Shown here: positions 50,036 through 56,795 of the stretch, one piece after another
How positions within the stretch are numbered: position 1 is the first letter of the stretch
Layout of the letters: each line of letters opens with the position of its first letter
Assembly: GCF_019145495.1 (NCBI RefSeq)
Contig: NZ_JAHSTU010000001.1
Location: 62,001 to 126,000 of the forward strand
Length of the DNA: 64,000 bases
Reading direction: 5' to 3'
Origin: Pseudomonas azerbaijanoccidentalis
Lineage (GTDB): Bacteria > Pseudomonadota > Gammaproteobacteria > Pseudomonadales > Pseudomonadaceae
Position numbers and translations under genes: made by a program
The notes under the pieces: model-generated
What the model was told of the DNA's origin: nothing
What the model saw: the letters and a program-made list of their open reading frames with translations, nothing else
The model's database searches: none

Positions 50036-50544
50036 CACCAACGTCTATGAAGCTGGCGCTGGTCGGCGTGCTGGCATTGCTGCTGCTCACCGCCGTCGGT
50101 GTGTGGAAAGTGCAGGACTGGCGCTACGGCAAGCAGCTCGCCGAGCAAGCCGGCCTGCATCAGGGCGACCTCACCAGCATCAGTGACGCAGCCGCCGCCC
50201 AGGTGCGCGCCGATCAGGACAAGAGACTCGCGCTCGAGCAGCGCCTGGCGGCCAGCGACCAATCCCATCATGAGACTTTGACCAATGCCCAAAAAGACCA
50301 GGCTCGCCTGCGCGATCGCCTTGCCACTTCTGATCTGCGGTTGTCAGTCATCCTCGACCAGGGTTCAGCCGGTGGCTGTTCAGTGCCTGCCGCCACCGGC
50401 GCCGGCGGCGTGGTTCATGGAGCCGATCGTGCCGAACTTGACCCAGCGCATGCTCAACGAATTGTCGCCATCACCGATGAAGGCGACCGAGGACTGATCG
50501 CGTTGGCTGCGTGCCAGGCTTACGTGCGGGCTGTAACGCACTGA
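50032..50544 (+). CDS. Rz-like inner-membrane spanin
   Basis: 170 aa from ATG 50032. One N-terminal transmembrane helix (SMKLALVGVLALLLLTAVGV), then a long periplasmic helical domain (AAAQVRADQDKRLALEQRLA; TNAQKDQARLRDRLATSD). With the embedded Rz1 it should bridge and fuse inner and outer membranes in the last step of lysis. Confidence 0.88.
   Translation: MTPTSMKLALVGVLALLLLTAVGVWKVQDWRYGKQLAEQAGLHQGDLTSISDAAAAQVRADQDKRLALEQRLAASDQSHHETLTNAQKDQARLRDRLATSDLRLSVILDQGSAGGCSVPAATGAGGVVHGADRAELDPAHAQRIVAITDEGDRGLIALAACQAYVRAVTH
50285..50497 (+). CDS. Rz1-like outer-membrane spanin lipoprotein, embedded in Rz
   Basis: 70 aa in the +1 frame of Rz, entirely inside it. MPKKTRLACAIALPLLICGC is a lipoprotein signal with lipobox LICGC, followed by a proline-rich mature part (VQCLPPPAPAAWFMEP), as in lambda Rz1. 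Confidence 0.85.
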   Translation: MPKKTRLACAIALPLLICGCQSSSTRVQPVAVQCLPPPAPAAWFMEPIVPNLTQRMLNELSPSPMKATED

Positions 50545-50545
50545 T

Positions 50546-50776
50546 CTACTTTCTACGGCGAGAGAGCTTGAAAATGGCCGGCTTTCCCTTGTTGCTCATG
50601 GTTGCGCCGATAACGTAGCTACTGATTGCTGCCATTCCAGCTTCGGTCAATACGTTGTACCCGCCTCTGACTTTTAGAAGGTCGCCGTTAGCGATGAGGG
50701 CATCTATGTCTGGGTATGGAGGAAAGTTATCAATGGTTTCTTTGATCTGTCTGTATAGCTCTGGATCCATCTGCAT
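50546..50776 (-). CDS. Reverse-oriented small protein, 76 aa
   Basis: AAGGAGG precedes the ATG. MQMDPELYRQIKETIDNFPP, then a winged-helix-like part (DALIANGDLLKVRGGYNVLT; EAGMAAISSYVIGATM) and a basic tail. It converges on the Rz gene with only 1 bp between the stops. Possibly a small DNA-binding cargo protein. Confidence 0.65.
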   Translation of the reverse strand: MQMDPELYRQIKETIDNFPPYPDIDALIANGDLLKVRGGYNVLTEAGMAAISSYVIGATMSNKGKPAIFKLSRRRK

Positions 50777-50851
50777 TTCTGAACCTCCTTGGTATGGCTT
50801 TAATCTGCTTAAAACTCGCTCAAGCTATCTTGAGTTTTTCTGACATGGAAT

Positions 50852-50882
50852 GAAAAAGCCCCGACCATTGCTGGTCAGGGCT
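50852..50882 (-). terminator. Leftward intrinsic terminator
   Basis: Minus strand AGCCCTGACC-AGCAAT-GGTCGGGGCT and a T run. Ends the short gene at 50894. Confidence 0.8.
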
Positions 50883-50893
50883 GCAAGCCTACA

Positions 50894-51007
50894 TCAGTCT
50901 TTGATGTAGATTTTGAAAGGCTTGCCAACCGCACGCTGAATATGGCCGTTTTTAAGGCGGCGGGTCCAGCGCAGGATGAACGTACCCCGTTCGTCGGTAT
51001 AGGTCAT
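50894..51007 (-). CDS. Tiny basic protein, 37 aa
   Basis: A strong AAAGGAGA ribosome-binding site precedes ATG 51007. MTYTDERGTFILRWTRRLKN, then GHIQRAVGKPFKIYIKD: very basic and beta-prone. It has its own terminator. Small proteins of this style occur near Pseudomonas prophage ends; role unknown. Confidence 0.6.
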   Translation of the reverse strand: MTYTDERGTFILRWTRRLKNGHIQRAVGKPFKIYIKD

Positions 51008-51218
51008 GGCCTATCTCCTTTGAATTGTGGCCACTACTCATCAAGTGGACAGAACTGTCGAACGGGACTAGCATATGCACCTGCTACGGAATGCCTCTGC
51101 AAGCTGTTCGTATCTGCGGAAAGCGAGTGGAGTACTTTCCTGGCAGGCATAAAGCCTGCCACCTTCTAGCTGGCCACGTCTCACCGTGGTCAGCTAGATA
51201 TCTTCTATGCCTTCTTTG

Positions 51219-51671
51219 TTAGGCGCATTTTTTCTCTGCTTCCCAGCCGCTTCCCCCCTCCTTAAAGAAAAGTTCGGTATCCCTTTTCTCCAAGTGGTTG
51301 ATTTTTTCGAGAAGCTCCCGAACCGTGCTCGCCTTATTTTGACTTTCGAGATACAGGTTTCTTAGGGTCATATCAGCGGTTTTCTGTATAGGGTTCTCCC
51401 CCGACTCCCACTTCTTGACGGTTTCTTCTGAGTAGCCAATAACGCCAGCCAGGGATTTTCTGGTCAGCTTTACCTCGCTTCTCAGAAAGCGAAACTCATC
51501 GCCATTCAAAAGCGTGTCTTTTTCTACCAGCGAAAAGGCGATGGCTTTGTGCAGGCCTTTGACGTCTTCGATGTGAAAAACAGGCTTGCCATCACTGGAT
51601 ACGCCCTCGGAGTAGCCATTCGCGAGCCACACGTTGGAGAGACCACAAGCTACATAATGGAACTGGTCCAT
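51219..51671 (-). CDS. HTH antitoxin/regulator-like protein, second gene of a TA-like pair
   Basis: 150 aa. The N-terminus FHYVACGLSNVWLANGYSEG with HIEDVKGLHKAIAFSLVEK, then GDEFRFLRSEVKLTRKSLAG and VIGYSEETVKKWESGENPIQ, is a widespread pattern of XRE-type regulators filed with MqsA-like antitoxins. HTH at about residues 67-90, a coiled C-terminus follows. It starts one base after the upstream stop, with GAGGTGAAATGA as shared ribosome-binding site. Confidence 0.75.
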   Translation of the reverse strand: MDQFHYVACGLSNVWLANGYSEGVSSDGKPVFHIEDVKGLHKAIAFSLVEKDTLLNGDEFRFLRSEVKLTRKSLAGVIGYSEETVKKWESGENPIQKTADMTLRNLYLESQNKASTVRELLEKINHLEKRDTELFFKEGGSGWEAEKKCA

Positions 51672-51672
51672 T

Positions 51673-52002
51673 TCATTTCACCTCAATTGATGCAGACAAT
51701 ACCTCTATCCAGGAGTCGTCCTGGGTTAGGGCAAAAACAACTTTTACAAGTCCTTCATGGGAGTGATGGGAGATTGTTCCACGAGCTTCGTCATCACTGA
51801 TCTCCAGCCCGCAGCGCAAAACCTCTCCCTCCGTTAAGCAATCCCAAATTTGTGGCATTGACAAGATCCGTGCGCTTGCGAGGTCGTTTATCTCTTGCGA
51901 GTAAGCAACCTTTTCCAAGTCGCTCGCAACCGCGTTAACGCGCCTTGTCAGTATCCTTGGGTGGTCTTCTAATTTCGCGACGTTCTGACTGCTGCTATGC
52001 AT
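51673..52002 (-). CDS. Candidate toxin or partner, first gene of the TA-like pair
   Basis: 109 aa. HPRILTRRVNAVASDLEKVA, then ARILSMPQIWDCLTEGEVLR, CGLEISDDEARGTISHHS and a C-terminal beta segment (VKVVFALTQDDSWIEVLSAS). I recognise no known toxin active site. It is invariantly paired here with the HTH gene and starts 29 bp from a palindromic operator, the layout of autoregulated pairs. Confidence 0.65.
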   Translation of the reverse strand: MHSSSQNVAKLEDHPRILTRRVNAVASDLEKVAYSQEINDLASARILSMPQIWDCLTEGEVLRCGLEISDDEARGTISHHSHEGLVKVVFALTQDDSWIEVLSASIEVK

Positions 52003-52030
52003 AGGCTACCACCCGCTTTTTTCTTAGTAT

Positions 52031-52045
52031 AGGTATTTAATACCT
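52031..52045. promoter_or_regulatory. Palindromic operator of the TA-like pair
   Basis: AGGTATT-T-AATACCT, perfect arms of seven bases, 28 bp upstream of the start at 52002. The likely binding site of the HTH protein. Confidence 0.6.
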
Positions 52046-52063
52046 GTTCGACAAGACCCCATC

Positions 52064-52213
52064 TGCCAGGCAGCTAACCGCGCCGTCATGGTGTTTGCCG
52101 ACTTGTTCAAGCGCGCTGACCAGCGAGCGGGATATCTGGCTGGAGTTCCTGACCAGGCCAGAGCCAGTGGAGTGACCTGCCAGCAGGCTTATGACGGATT
52201 GGATCGATTGTAA
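52064..52213 (+). pseudogene. 3' fragment of a DUF2514/Rz-type lysis gene
   Basis: The frame CQAANRAVMVFADLFKRADQ, RAGYLAGVPDQARASGVTCQ, QAYDGLDRL, stop at 52211-52213, is the conserved C-terminus of DUF2514 spanin-like proteins. No start or 5' part exists upstream; the sequence breaks at the TA-like block. An insertion or replacement probably removed the rest. Confidence 0.7.
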
Positions 52214-52423
52214 TCAATCAGGGGTCATCATGACGGCCAGCGTCATCTTGATGAACTCCTCGTTTCGGTCGATTGCAACCAAGGCACCGCGTACGTTGCC
52301 GGCGACCTCGCTTGCACCGCGCTTCTCGGCCCAGATGGTGAGCTCCATGATGGCAGCTTCGAGGGCGAGCTGGTTTTCGTTGATTTTGAAGAGCAGGGAA
52401 GGGAGTAGATCTGAGTGCGGCAT
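52214..52423 (-). CDS. Small helical protein at the prophage right end, 69 aa
   Basis: ATG 52423 follows GGAGGAAAAAGCAC. MPHSDLLPSLLFKINENQLA, then LEAAIMELTIWAEKRGASEV and RNEEFIKMTLAVMMTPD. A common last gene of Pseudomonas prophages, from memory; function unknown. Its stop abuts the DUF2514 relic. Confidence 0.65.
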   Translation of the reverse strand: MPHSDLLPSLLFKINENQLALEAAIMELTIWAEKRGASEVAGNVRGALVAIDRNEEFIKMTLAVMMTPD

Positions 52424-52592
52424 GTGCTTTTTCCTCCGTGGATCAAGGAAGCGTAGCACCAGGTTACATGAAGGTTTTTAACGGTCGGCAGAACGCCGAG
52501 TGAAGGGGAAACGAGGCTTGGTTATGGAACACTTCCAAAATAGTTATGGAACACATGCCACGCTTCGATATTTTCTCTAGATGCCAGAAACG

Positions 52593-52620
52593 ACAAAGCC
52601 CTGACTAATCAGGGCTTTGT
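52593..52620 (-). terminator. Terminator of the tRNA-Ser transcript
   Basis: ACAAAGCCCTGA-CTAA-TCAGGGCTTTGT, perfect 12-bp stem, 12 bp past the tRNA 3' end. It lies on the phage side, so the phage restores a terminator for the tRNA after integration. Confidence 0.75.
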
Positions 52621-52631
52621 CGGTACAAATA

Positions 52632-52719
52632 TGGCGGAGGCGATGGGATTCGAACTCATGGACCTGTTACAGTCGACGGTTTTCAAGACCGTTGCCTTAA
52701 ACCACTCGGCCACACCTCC
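52632..52719 (-). tRNA. tRNA-Ser(TGA), presumed attB/attR
   Basis: 88 nt with encoded CCA (52632-52634). Acceptor GGAGGTG/CGCCTCC, anticodon loop CTTGAAA with anticodon TGA (52683-52685), long variable arm and T arm. A functional host gene. The phage lies at its 3' side, the normal arrangement for integration into a tRNA 3' end. The matching att copy should be upstream of this window. Confidence 0.95.
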
Positions 52720-52842
52720 GTTTGCGTTGCGGGCGCCATAATACCTGAATGAAACACACTGTCAAACTCTCTGCATAGCTTGTTACAGGGCGTCTGTTAT
52801 GATCTTTGCGACTGAACGTTTCAAACCAACAGGAGTGTCGCC

Positions 52843-53514
52843 ATGCGCGAACAGGATTACGCAGTTAATAACAGCGTGCAGGCTGAGCAGCTAGAGGTTA
52901 GCCGCGTCCTGCGCAACACATACGGCTTGCTCGCCCTGACCCTCGCATTCAGCGGTGTAATGGCTTTCGTTGCCCAGCAGATGCGTGTTGGCTACCCGAA
53001 CATTTTCGTGGTGCTGATCGGCTTCTACGGTCTTTTCTTCCTTACCAACAAACTCCGCGATTCCGCCTGGGGCCTGGTGTCGGCATTTGCCCTGACCGGT
53101 TTCATGGGGTTCCTGCTCGGCCCGATCCTCAACCGTTACCTGGGCATGCAAGGCGGCGCTGAAGTCGTCAGCTCGGCATTCGCAATGACGGCGCTGGTGT
53201 TCGGCGGCTTGTCGGCCTACGTGCTGATCACCCGCAAGGACATGAGCTTTCTCGGCGGTTTCATCACGGCAGGCTTCTTCGTGCTGCTGGGTGCGACGCT
53301 GGCGAGCTTTTTCTTCCAGATCAGCGGCCTGCAACTGGCGATCAGCGCAGGTTTTGTGCTGTTCTCGTCGGTCTGCATCCTGTTCCAGACCAGCGCTATC
53401 ATCCATGGTGGCGAGCGCAACTACATCATGGCGACCATCAGCCTGTATGTATCGATCTACAACCTGTTCATCAGCTTGTTGCAGCTGTTCGGCATCATGA
53501 GCCGCGATGATTAA
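52843..53514 (+). CDS. Bax1-I family inner-membrane protein (YccA/YbhL-like)
   Basis: 223 aa with seven hydrophobic segments and a short N-terminal tail (MREQDYAVNNSVQAEQLEVS). Family features: LRNTYGLLALTLAFSGVMAF and the last helix NLFISLLQLFG. YccA in E. coli modulates FtsH proteolysis of membrane proteins. RBS CAGGAGTGTCGCC. First clear host gene right of tRNA-Ser. Confidence 0.93.
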   Translation: MREQDYAVNNSVQAEQLEVSRVLRNTYGLLALTLAFSGVMAFVAQQMRVGYPNIFVVLIGFYGLFFLTNKLRDSAWGLVSAFALTGFMGFLLGPILNRYLGMQGGAEVVSSAFAMTALVFGGLSAYVLITRKDMSFLGGFITAGFFVLLGATLASFFFQISGLQLAISAGFVLFSSVCILFQTSAIIHGGERNYIMATISLYVSIYNLFISLLQLFGIMSRDD

Positions 53515-53529
53515 TCGCCGGTAATGAAC

Positions 53530-53556
53530 AAAAAAACCCGCTTCGGCGGGTTTTTT
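53530..53556. terminator. Bidirectional intrinsic terminator
   Basis: AAAAAACCCGC-TTCG-GCGGGTTTTTT between convergent genes. Confidence 0.9.
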
Positions 53557-53574
53557 ATTGCCTGAAATTCAGGG

Positions 53575-53904
53575 TTATTCGTTGATGATAATGCTGCCAT
53601 CGGCCTGCTGGCGATAGATGGTGTAGGGCAGCAACAGGGTGTCGAGCGCACCGGAAACAACCACGTCCAACAGCACAATGGCCGGGGCACTGTCATGCTT
53701 GTCTGCATCTCGTCCATTTTGCAGAGGCGCATTCAATGCACAAAAGTCATAGGTGACGCCGCTGTATATTCGCGGAATCGCCCCGCAGTAACTCTTCTGC
53801 TCCTTGAGGCTTTTCGCCGCCACCTCGTCACCGCGCACCACCGTCTGGACGGTGCCGCATCCCGTGAGCATCAAAATCGCCAATAGCATTGCCTGAGTTT
53901 TCAT
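53575..53904 (-). CDS. YceK/YidQ-family lipoprotein
   Basis: 109 aa. Signal MKTQAMLLAILMLTGCGTVQ with lipobox LTGC. The mature part IPRIYSGVTYDFCALNAP and LDVVVSGALDTLLLPYTIYR is the conserved core of the YceK/YidQ family (lipoproteins, function not established). Confidence 0.85.
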   Translation of the reverse strand: MKTQAMLLAILMLTGCGTVQTVVRGDEVAAKSLKEQKSYCGAIPRIYSGVTYDFCALNAPLQNGRDADKHDSAPAIVLLDVVVSGALDTLLLPYTIYRQQADGSIIINE

Positions 53905-53962
53905 ACCGCCAGTCCGTTGTCGAGTTGTCGTTCAGTCTGCACCAACCGAGACAGATATTCAC

Positions 53963-54400
53963 CTACGCCATCGGCGGCAAGCGGCGCTTGACCGGGGTTT
54001 TCTTGACGATGGCGGTGTTGGTCTCGGCGTGGGTATTAAGCCGGTCGAGGAGGGTGTCCAGCTGTTCCATCGAGCGCACATGCAGACGCGCGATAAAACA
54101 GTCATCACCGGTGACCTTGTCGCACTCGGTGAACTCGGGAATGGCCATGATCTGCCGTTCCACCTCCTGCAACTGGCCGGGCAATGGGCGAATGCGCACG
54201 ATGGCCTGGAGTTGATAACCGAAGCATTTCGGGTCGATTTCAACGGTGTAGCCTTTAAGCACACCTCGCTCTTCGAGGCGCCGCAGTCGCTCGGCAACGC
54301 TGGGGGAAGACAGACCGCTGATTTGCGCCAATGCCTTGAGCGAACGTCGCGAGTCTTCCATCAAGGCCGTGATCAGCAACTGGTCGATGTCATCAGTCAT
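53963..54400 (-). CDS. Lrp/AsnC family transcriptional regulator
   Basis: 145 aa. N-terminal winged HTH (LLITALMEDSRRSLKALAQI; SGLSSPSVAERLRRLEERGV), C-terminal RAM ligand-binding domain (CFGYQLQAIVRIRPLPGQLQ; CDKVTGDDCFIARLHV). Divergent from the EamA transporter, which it may control, for example in response to an amino acid. Confidence 0.93.
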   Translation of the reverse strand: MTDDIDQLLITALMEDSRRSLKALAQISGLSSPSVAERLRRLEERGVLKGYTVEIDPKCFGYQLQAIVRIRPLPGQLQEVERQIMAIPEFTECDKVTGDDCFIARLHVRSMEQLDTLLDRLNTHAETNTAIVKKTPVKRRLPPMA

Positions 54401-54537
54401 GGCGAAAACCTCAATTAGGCAGAATTGTTAAAGTGCCTTGATAAAAAAGGCAGATGCCAAGTTTAGCCTGCTTTTTGCGCTGGAGATGCCTCTCCATGGC
54501 TTGGCATACTTTGCCCATCAATCACGGGAGTCTGATG

Positions 54538-55431
54538 ATGGACAAAACAATTCGCCGCGGCTCATTTGAAATGACCGCCGCCATGCTGATCTCCGGAACC
54601 ATTGGCTGGTTTGTGCTGGTGTCGGGGCAACCGGTACTGGATGTGGTGTTCTGGCGTTGCGTATTCGGGGCCGGCACCTTGCTGCTGATTTGCGCGGCGT
54701 TCGGCTTCTTGCGCCCCGGCATTCTGACCCGCACCACGTTCCTGCTGGCGGTGCTGAGCGGAGTGGCGATTGTCGGCAACTGGGTGCTGTTGTTCGCGTC
54801 CTATTCGCGCGCTTCGATTGCCATTGGCACCGCGGTCTATAACGTTCAGCCGTTCATGCTGGTGGGATTGGCCGCGCTGTTCCTCAACGAGAAAATCACC
54901 CTTCAGAAGCTTGCATGGCTGGGTGTTTCGTTTCTCGGCATGCTGGCAATTGTCAGCGCCCATGGCGGGCAAGGCGAGAGCGGTAACGAATACCTGTTGG
55001 GCATCGCGCTGGCGTTGGGGGCGGCACTGCTTTACGCCATTGCCGCGTTGATCATCAAGCGCCTGACCGGCACGCCACCGCATCTCATCGCGTTGATTCA
55101 GGTCAGCACTGGTGTGCTGTTACTCGCGCCGTTTGCACATTTTTCAGCTATGCCACAGGCACCCAGTGCGTGGGCCAGTCTCATCACACTGGGCATTGTG
55201 CACACGGGCGTGATGTACGTGCTGTTGTACGGTGCGATCCAGAAACTGCCGACCGCCCTGACGGGGGCGCTGTCGTTCATCTACCCGATCGCGGCGATTT
55301 TCGTCGACTGGGTTGCCTTTGGCCATCGCCTGGAACCCTTGCAATGGCTTGGGGTTGCCTCGATTTTGTTGGCCGCAGCCGGGATGCAGCAGGGCTGGAG
55401 TCTGAAGTTTCGGCGACCTGCTACCCAATGA
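54538..55431 (+). CDS. EamA/DMT family permease
   Basis: 297 aa from ATG 54538 (GGGAG seven bases upstream). Ten hydrophobic segments in two EamA halves (residues about 10-140 and 155-285). Conserved DMT features: VVFWRCVFGAGTLLLI, FLNEKITLQKLAWLGVSFLG and YPIAAIFVDWVAFGHRL. Likely exports a metabolite or amino acid; divergent from the Lrp-type gene. Confidence 0.92.
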   Translation: MDKTIRRGSFEMTAAMLISGTIGWFVLVSGQPVLDVVFWRCVFGAGTLLLICAAFGFLRPGILTRTTFLLAVLSGVAIVGNWVLLFASYSRASIAIGTAVYNVQPFMLVGLAALFLNEKITLQKLAWLGVSFLGMLAIVSAHGGQGESGNEYLLGIALALGAALLYAIAALIIKRLTGTPPHLIALIQVSTGVLLLAPFAHFSAMPQAPSAWASLITLGIVHTGVMYVLLYGAIQKLPTALTGALSFIYPIAAIFVDWVAFGHRLEPLQWLGVASILLAAAGMQQGWSLKFRRPATQ

Positions 55432-55503
55432 ACGATACGGGGATTTCTGCGCCGGGAGTGCATCATCAGGCGATGTGCACTTCTCGGGTTTGAAGCACTC
55501 TAG

Positions 55504-56724
55504 TTAACCAATACCTTCAAAGAAGGGTGTGATCCGTTCTGCGTCCACACTGTGAGCCGCATAGTAGACATGCGCTCCCTTGTTGTTAAATGCCTCTGCT
55601 TTAGCAGTATTGGCGATGAATATGCCGCAGGCTTCCACCCATCCGGGGGAGAGCTGCGTATCCTCGTGGGGCATTTCCCAAACAGATGAGCAATCTTTTT
55701 TGAAAACAAGGTACATCTGGATTTGATCATCCTCCATCATTCTGAAAAGAGGCGTGGTGCTGATATGTTGCTCATTCAACAGGCGTTGACAGGCACTTTG
55801 AAACTGATCAGTTTTTTCTCTCCAGTCATCTCGCTTCAAGTCAATGATCTTGGATATCGAGGGAAGGTGCCAGTCGAGAATCTGTGTTTCCAGTTCATCG
55901 TCGAGTCGTAGCGAGCGGGAAAAAATGGGCAGAGCAACATGCTCGGGGACAAACTGAAAATGTGGGGTGTTCTTGTCGCTGCTGCTTTCGAAGGCATTTT
56001 GTACAATGAAATCTCCCGGCGTTCCCCGTTGGGTCAGAAAATCAGCCATCTCGACAAAGTAAGTCGCCGTGTTCAACATTTCGGGCATCTCACGTAAATG
56101 GGTTTCATTGGCAAAAACAGTATTGTTGTAGTGCTGTAGTCTTTCTATTGGCGCTTTATTGAACGCTATTTGACTATCGTCTCTAGAGGCGCATCGCAGT
56201 AAATCTATCGTTTGAAATTTCTCTTCGCTTCTGAAAATCCTGAAGTCCGGGGTAATGATTTTTTGCCCTTGAAAGTATGGGCTGGTGGGCTCCTGTTCGA
56301 TGAAAGGATGACCGTTCAACATCAATTCGATGGGCTGCACGGTGCAAGAAAAATCGTAAAACCTTGAAATTGAGCCTTGATCAGAACTCAGTCGGGTATG
56401 GCGTTCCTGACTTCGGTTATCGTCAATCCCCAGTTTGTCCAGCAGTCTTTTTCGAGGGGCCTGGAGTGTTTTTTCGGCAAAGGTCAAAGCAGTTGTGTTA
56501 CCGAGCAGGTCTATCATGTACGGAGATAAAAAATCTGTGTCGTCAGGCTGCGCGAGTGGATGCGTCATTTTCTCTATGTTGCTATTACTGCGTCCTCGTA
56601 CCTCGCTCAGTTTGATGTAGTCACAGCTATTCTTGGTTGTCGTGAGTTGTGCCGAATGTGCTTGGTTGTTTGGGCTAGGCGCGATAAACGCCATCACGGT
56701 TGATCTGTAATTACTGCCAATCAT
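55504..56724 (-). CDS. Unrecognised protein of a two-gene islet, faint HIT/GDP-hexose-phosphorylase signature
   Basis: 406 aa, no signal peptide or membrane helix. Around residue 265 it reads SSDKNTPHFQFVPEHVALPI, recalling the catalytic His region of HIT-superfamily phosphorylases. Near the C-terminus SPGWVEACGIFIANTAK resembles the 'NPAVWE-x-G-H' block of GDP-L-galactose phosphorylase-like proteins. Only one His of the usual HxHxH set is present. AT-richer than neighbours. Second gene of the leftward pair with 56796-58802. Confidence 0.6.
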   Translation of the reverse strand: MIGSNYRSTVMAFIAPSPNNQAHSAQLTTTKNSCDYIKLSEVRGRSNSNIEKMTHPLAQPDDTDFLSPYMIDLLGNTTALTFAEKTLQAPRKRLLDKLGIDDNRSQERHTRLSSDQGSISRFYDFSCTVQPIELMLNGHPFIEQEPTSPYFQGQKIITPDFRIFRSEEKFQTIDLLRCASRDDSQIAFNKAPIERLQHYNNTVFANETHLREMPEMLNTATYFVEMADFLTQRGTPGDFIVQNAFESSSDKNTPHFQFVPEHVALPIFSRSLRLDDELETQILDWHLPSISKIIDLKRDDWREKTDQFQSACQRLLNEQHISTTPLFRMMEDDQIQMYLVFKKDCSSVWEMPHEDTQLSPGWVEACGIFIANTAKAEAFNNKGAHVYYAAHSVDAERITPFFEGIG

Positions 56725-56795
56725 GCGGTTTAACCTCTGTTGTTGTTTTGCATTGGAGGTAGGCGAAATATTATCGTTGGTAGGCGCAGCGCGAA

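Larger units (their letters stand above)
1..52640. mobile_element. Lambdoid siphovirus-type prophage, left end outside window
   Basis: A complete run of phage modules is visible: leftward recombination genes, S24 repressor and Cro, replication genes with iterons, NinB/NinG, holins, terminase, portal, capsid, lambda-like tail genes, endolysin and Rz/Rz1. The right boundary is placed at the 3' end of tRNA-Ser(TGA), where clearly host-type genes begin. No integrase or excisionase is present, so the left attachment site should lie upstream of base 1. The right boundary is inferred from gene content; the exact att core cannot be read without the other end. Confidence 0.93.
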
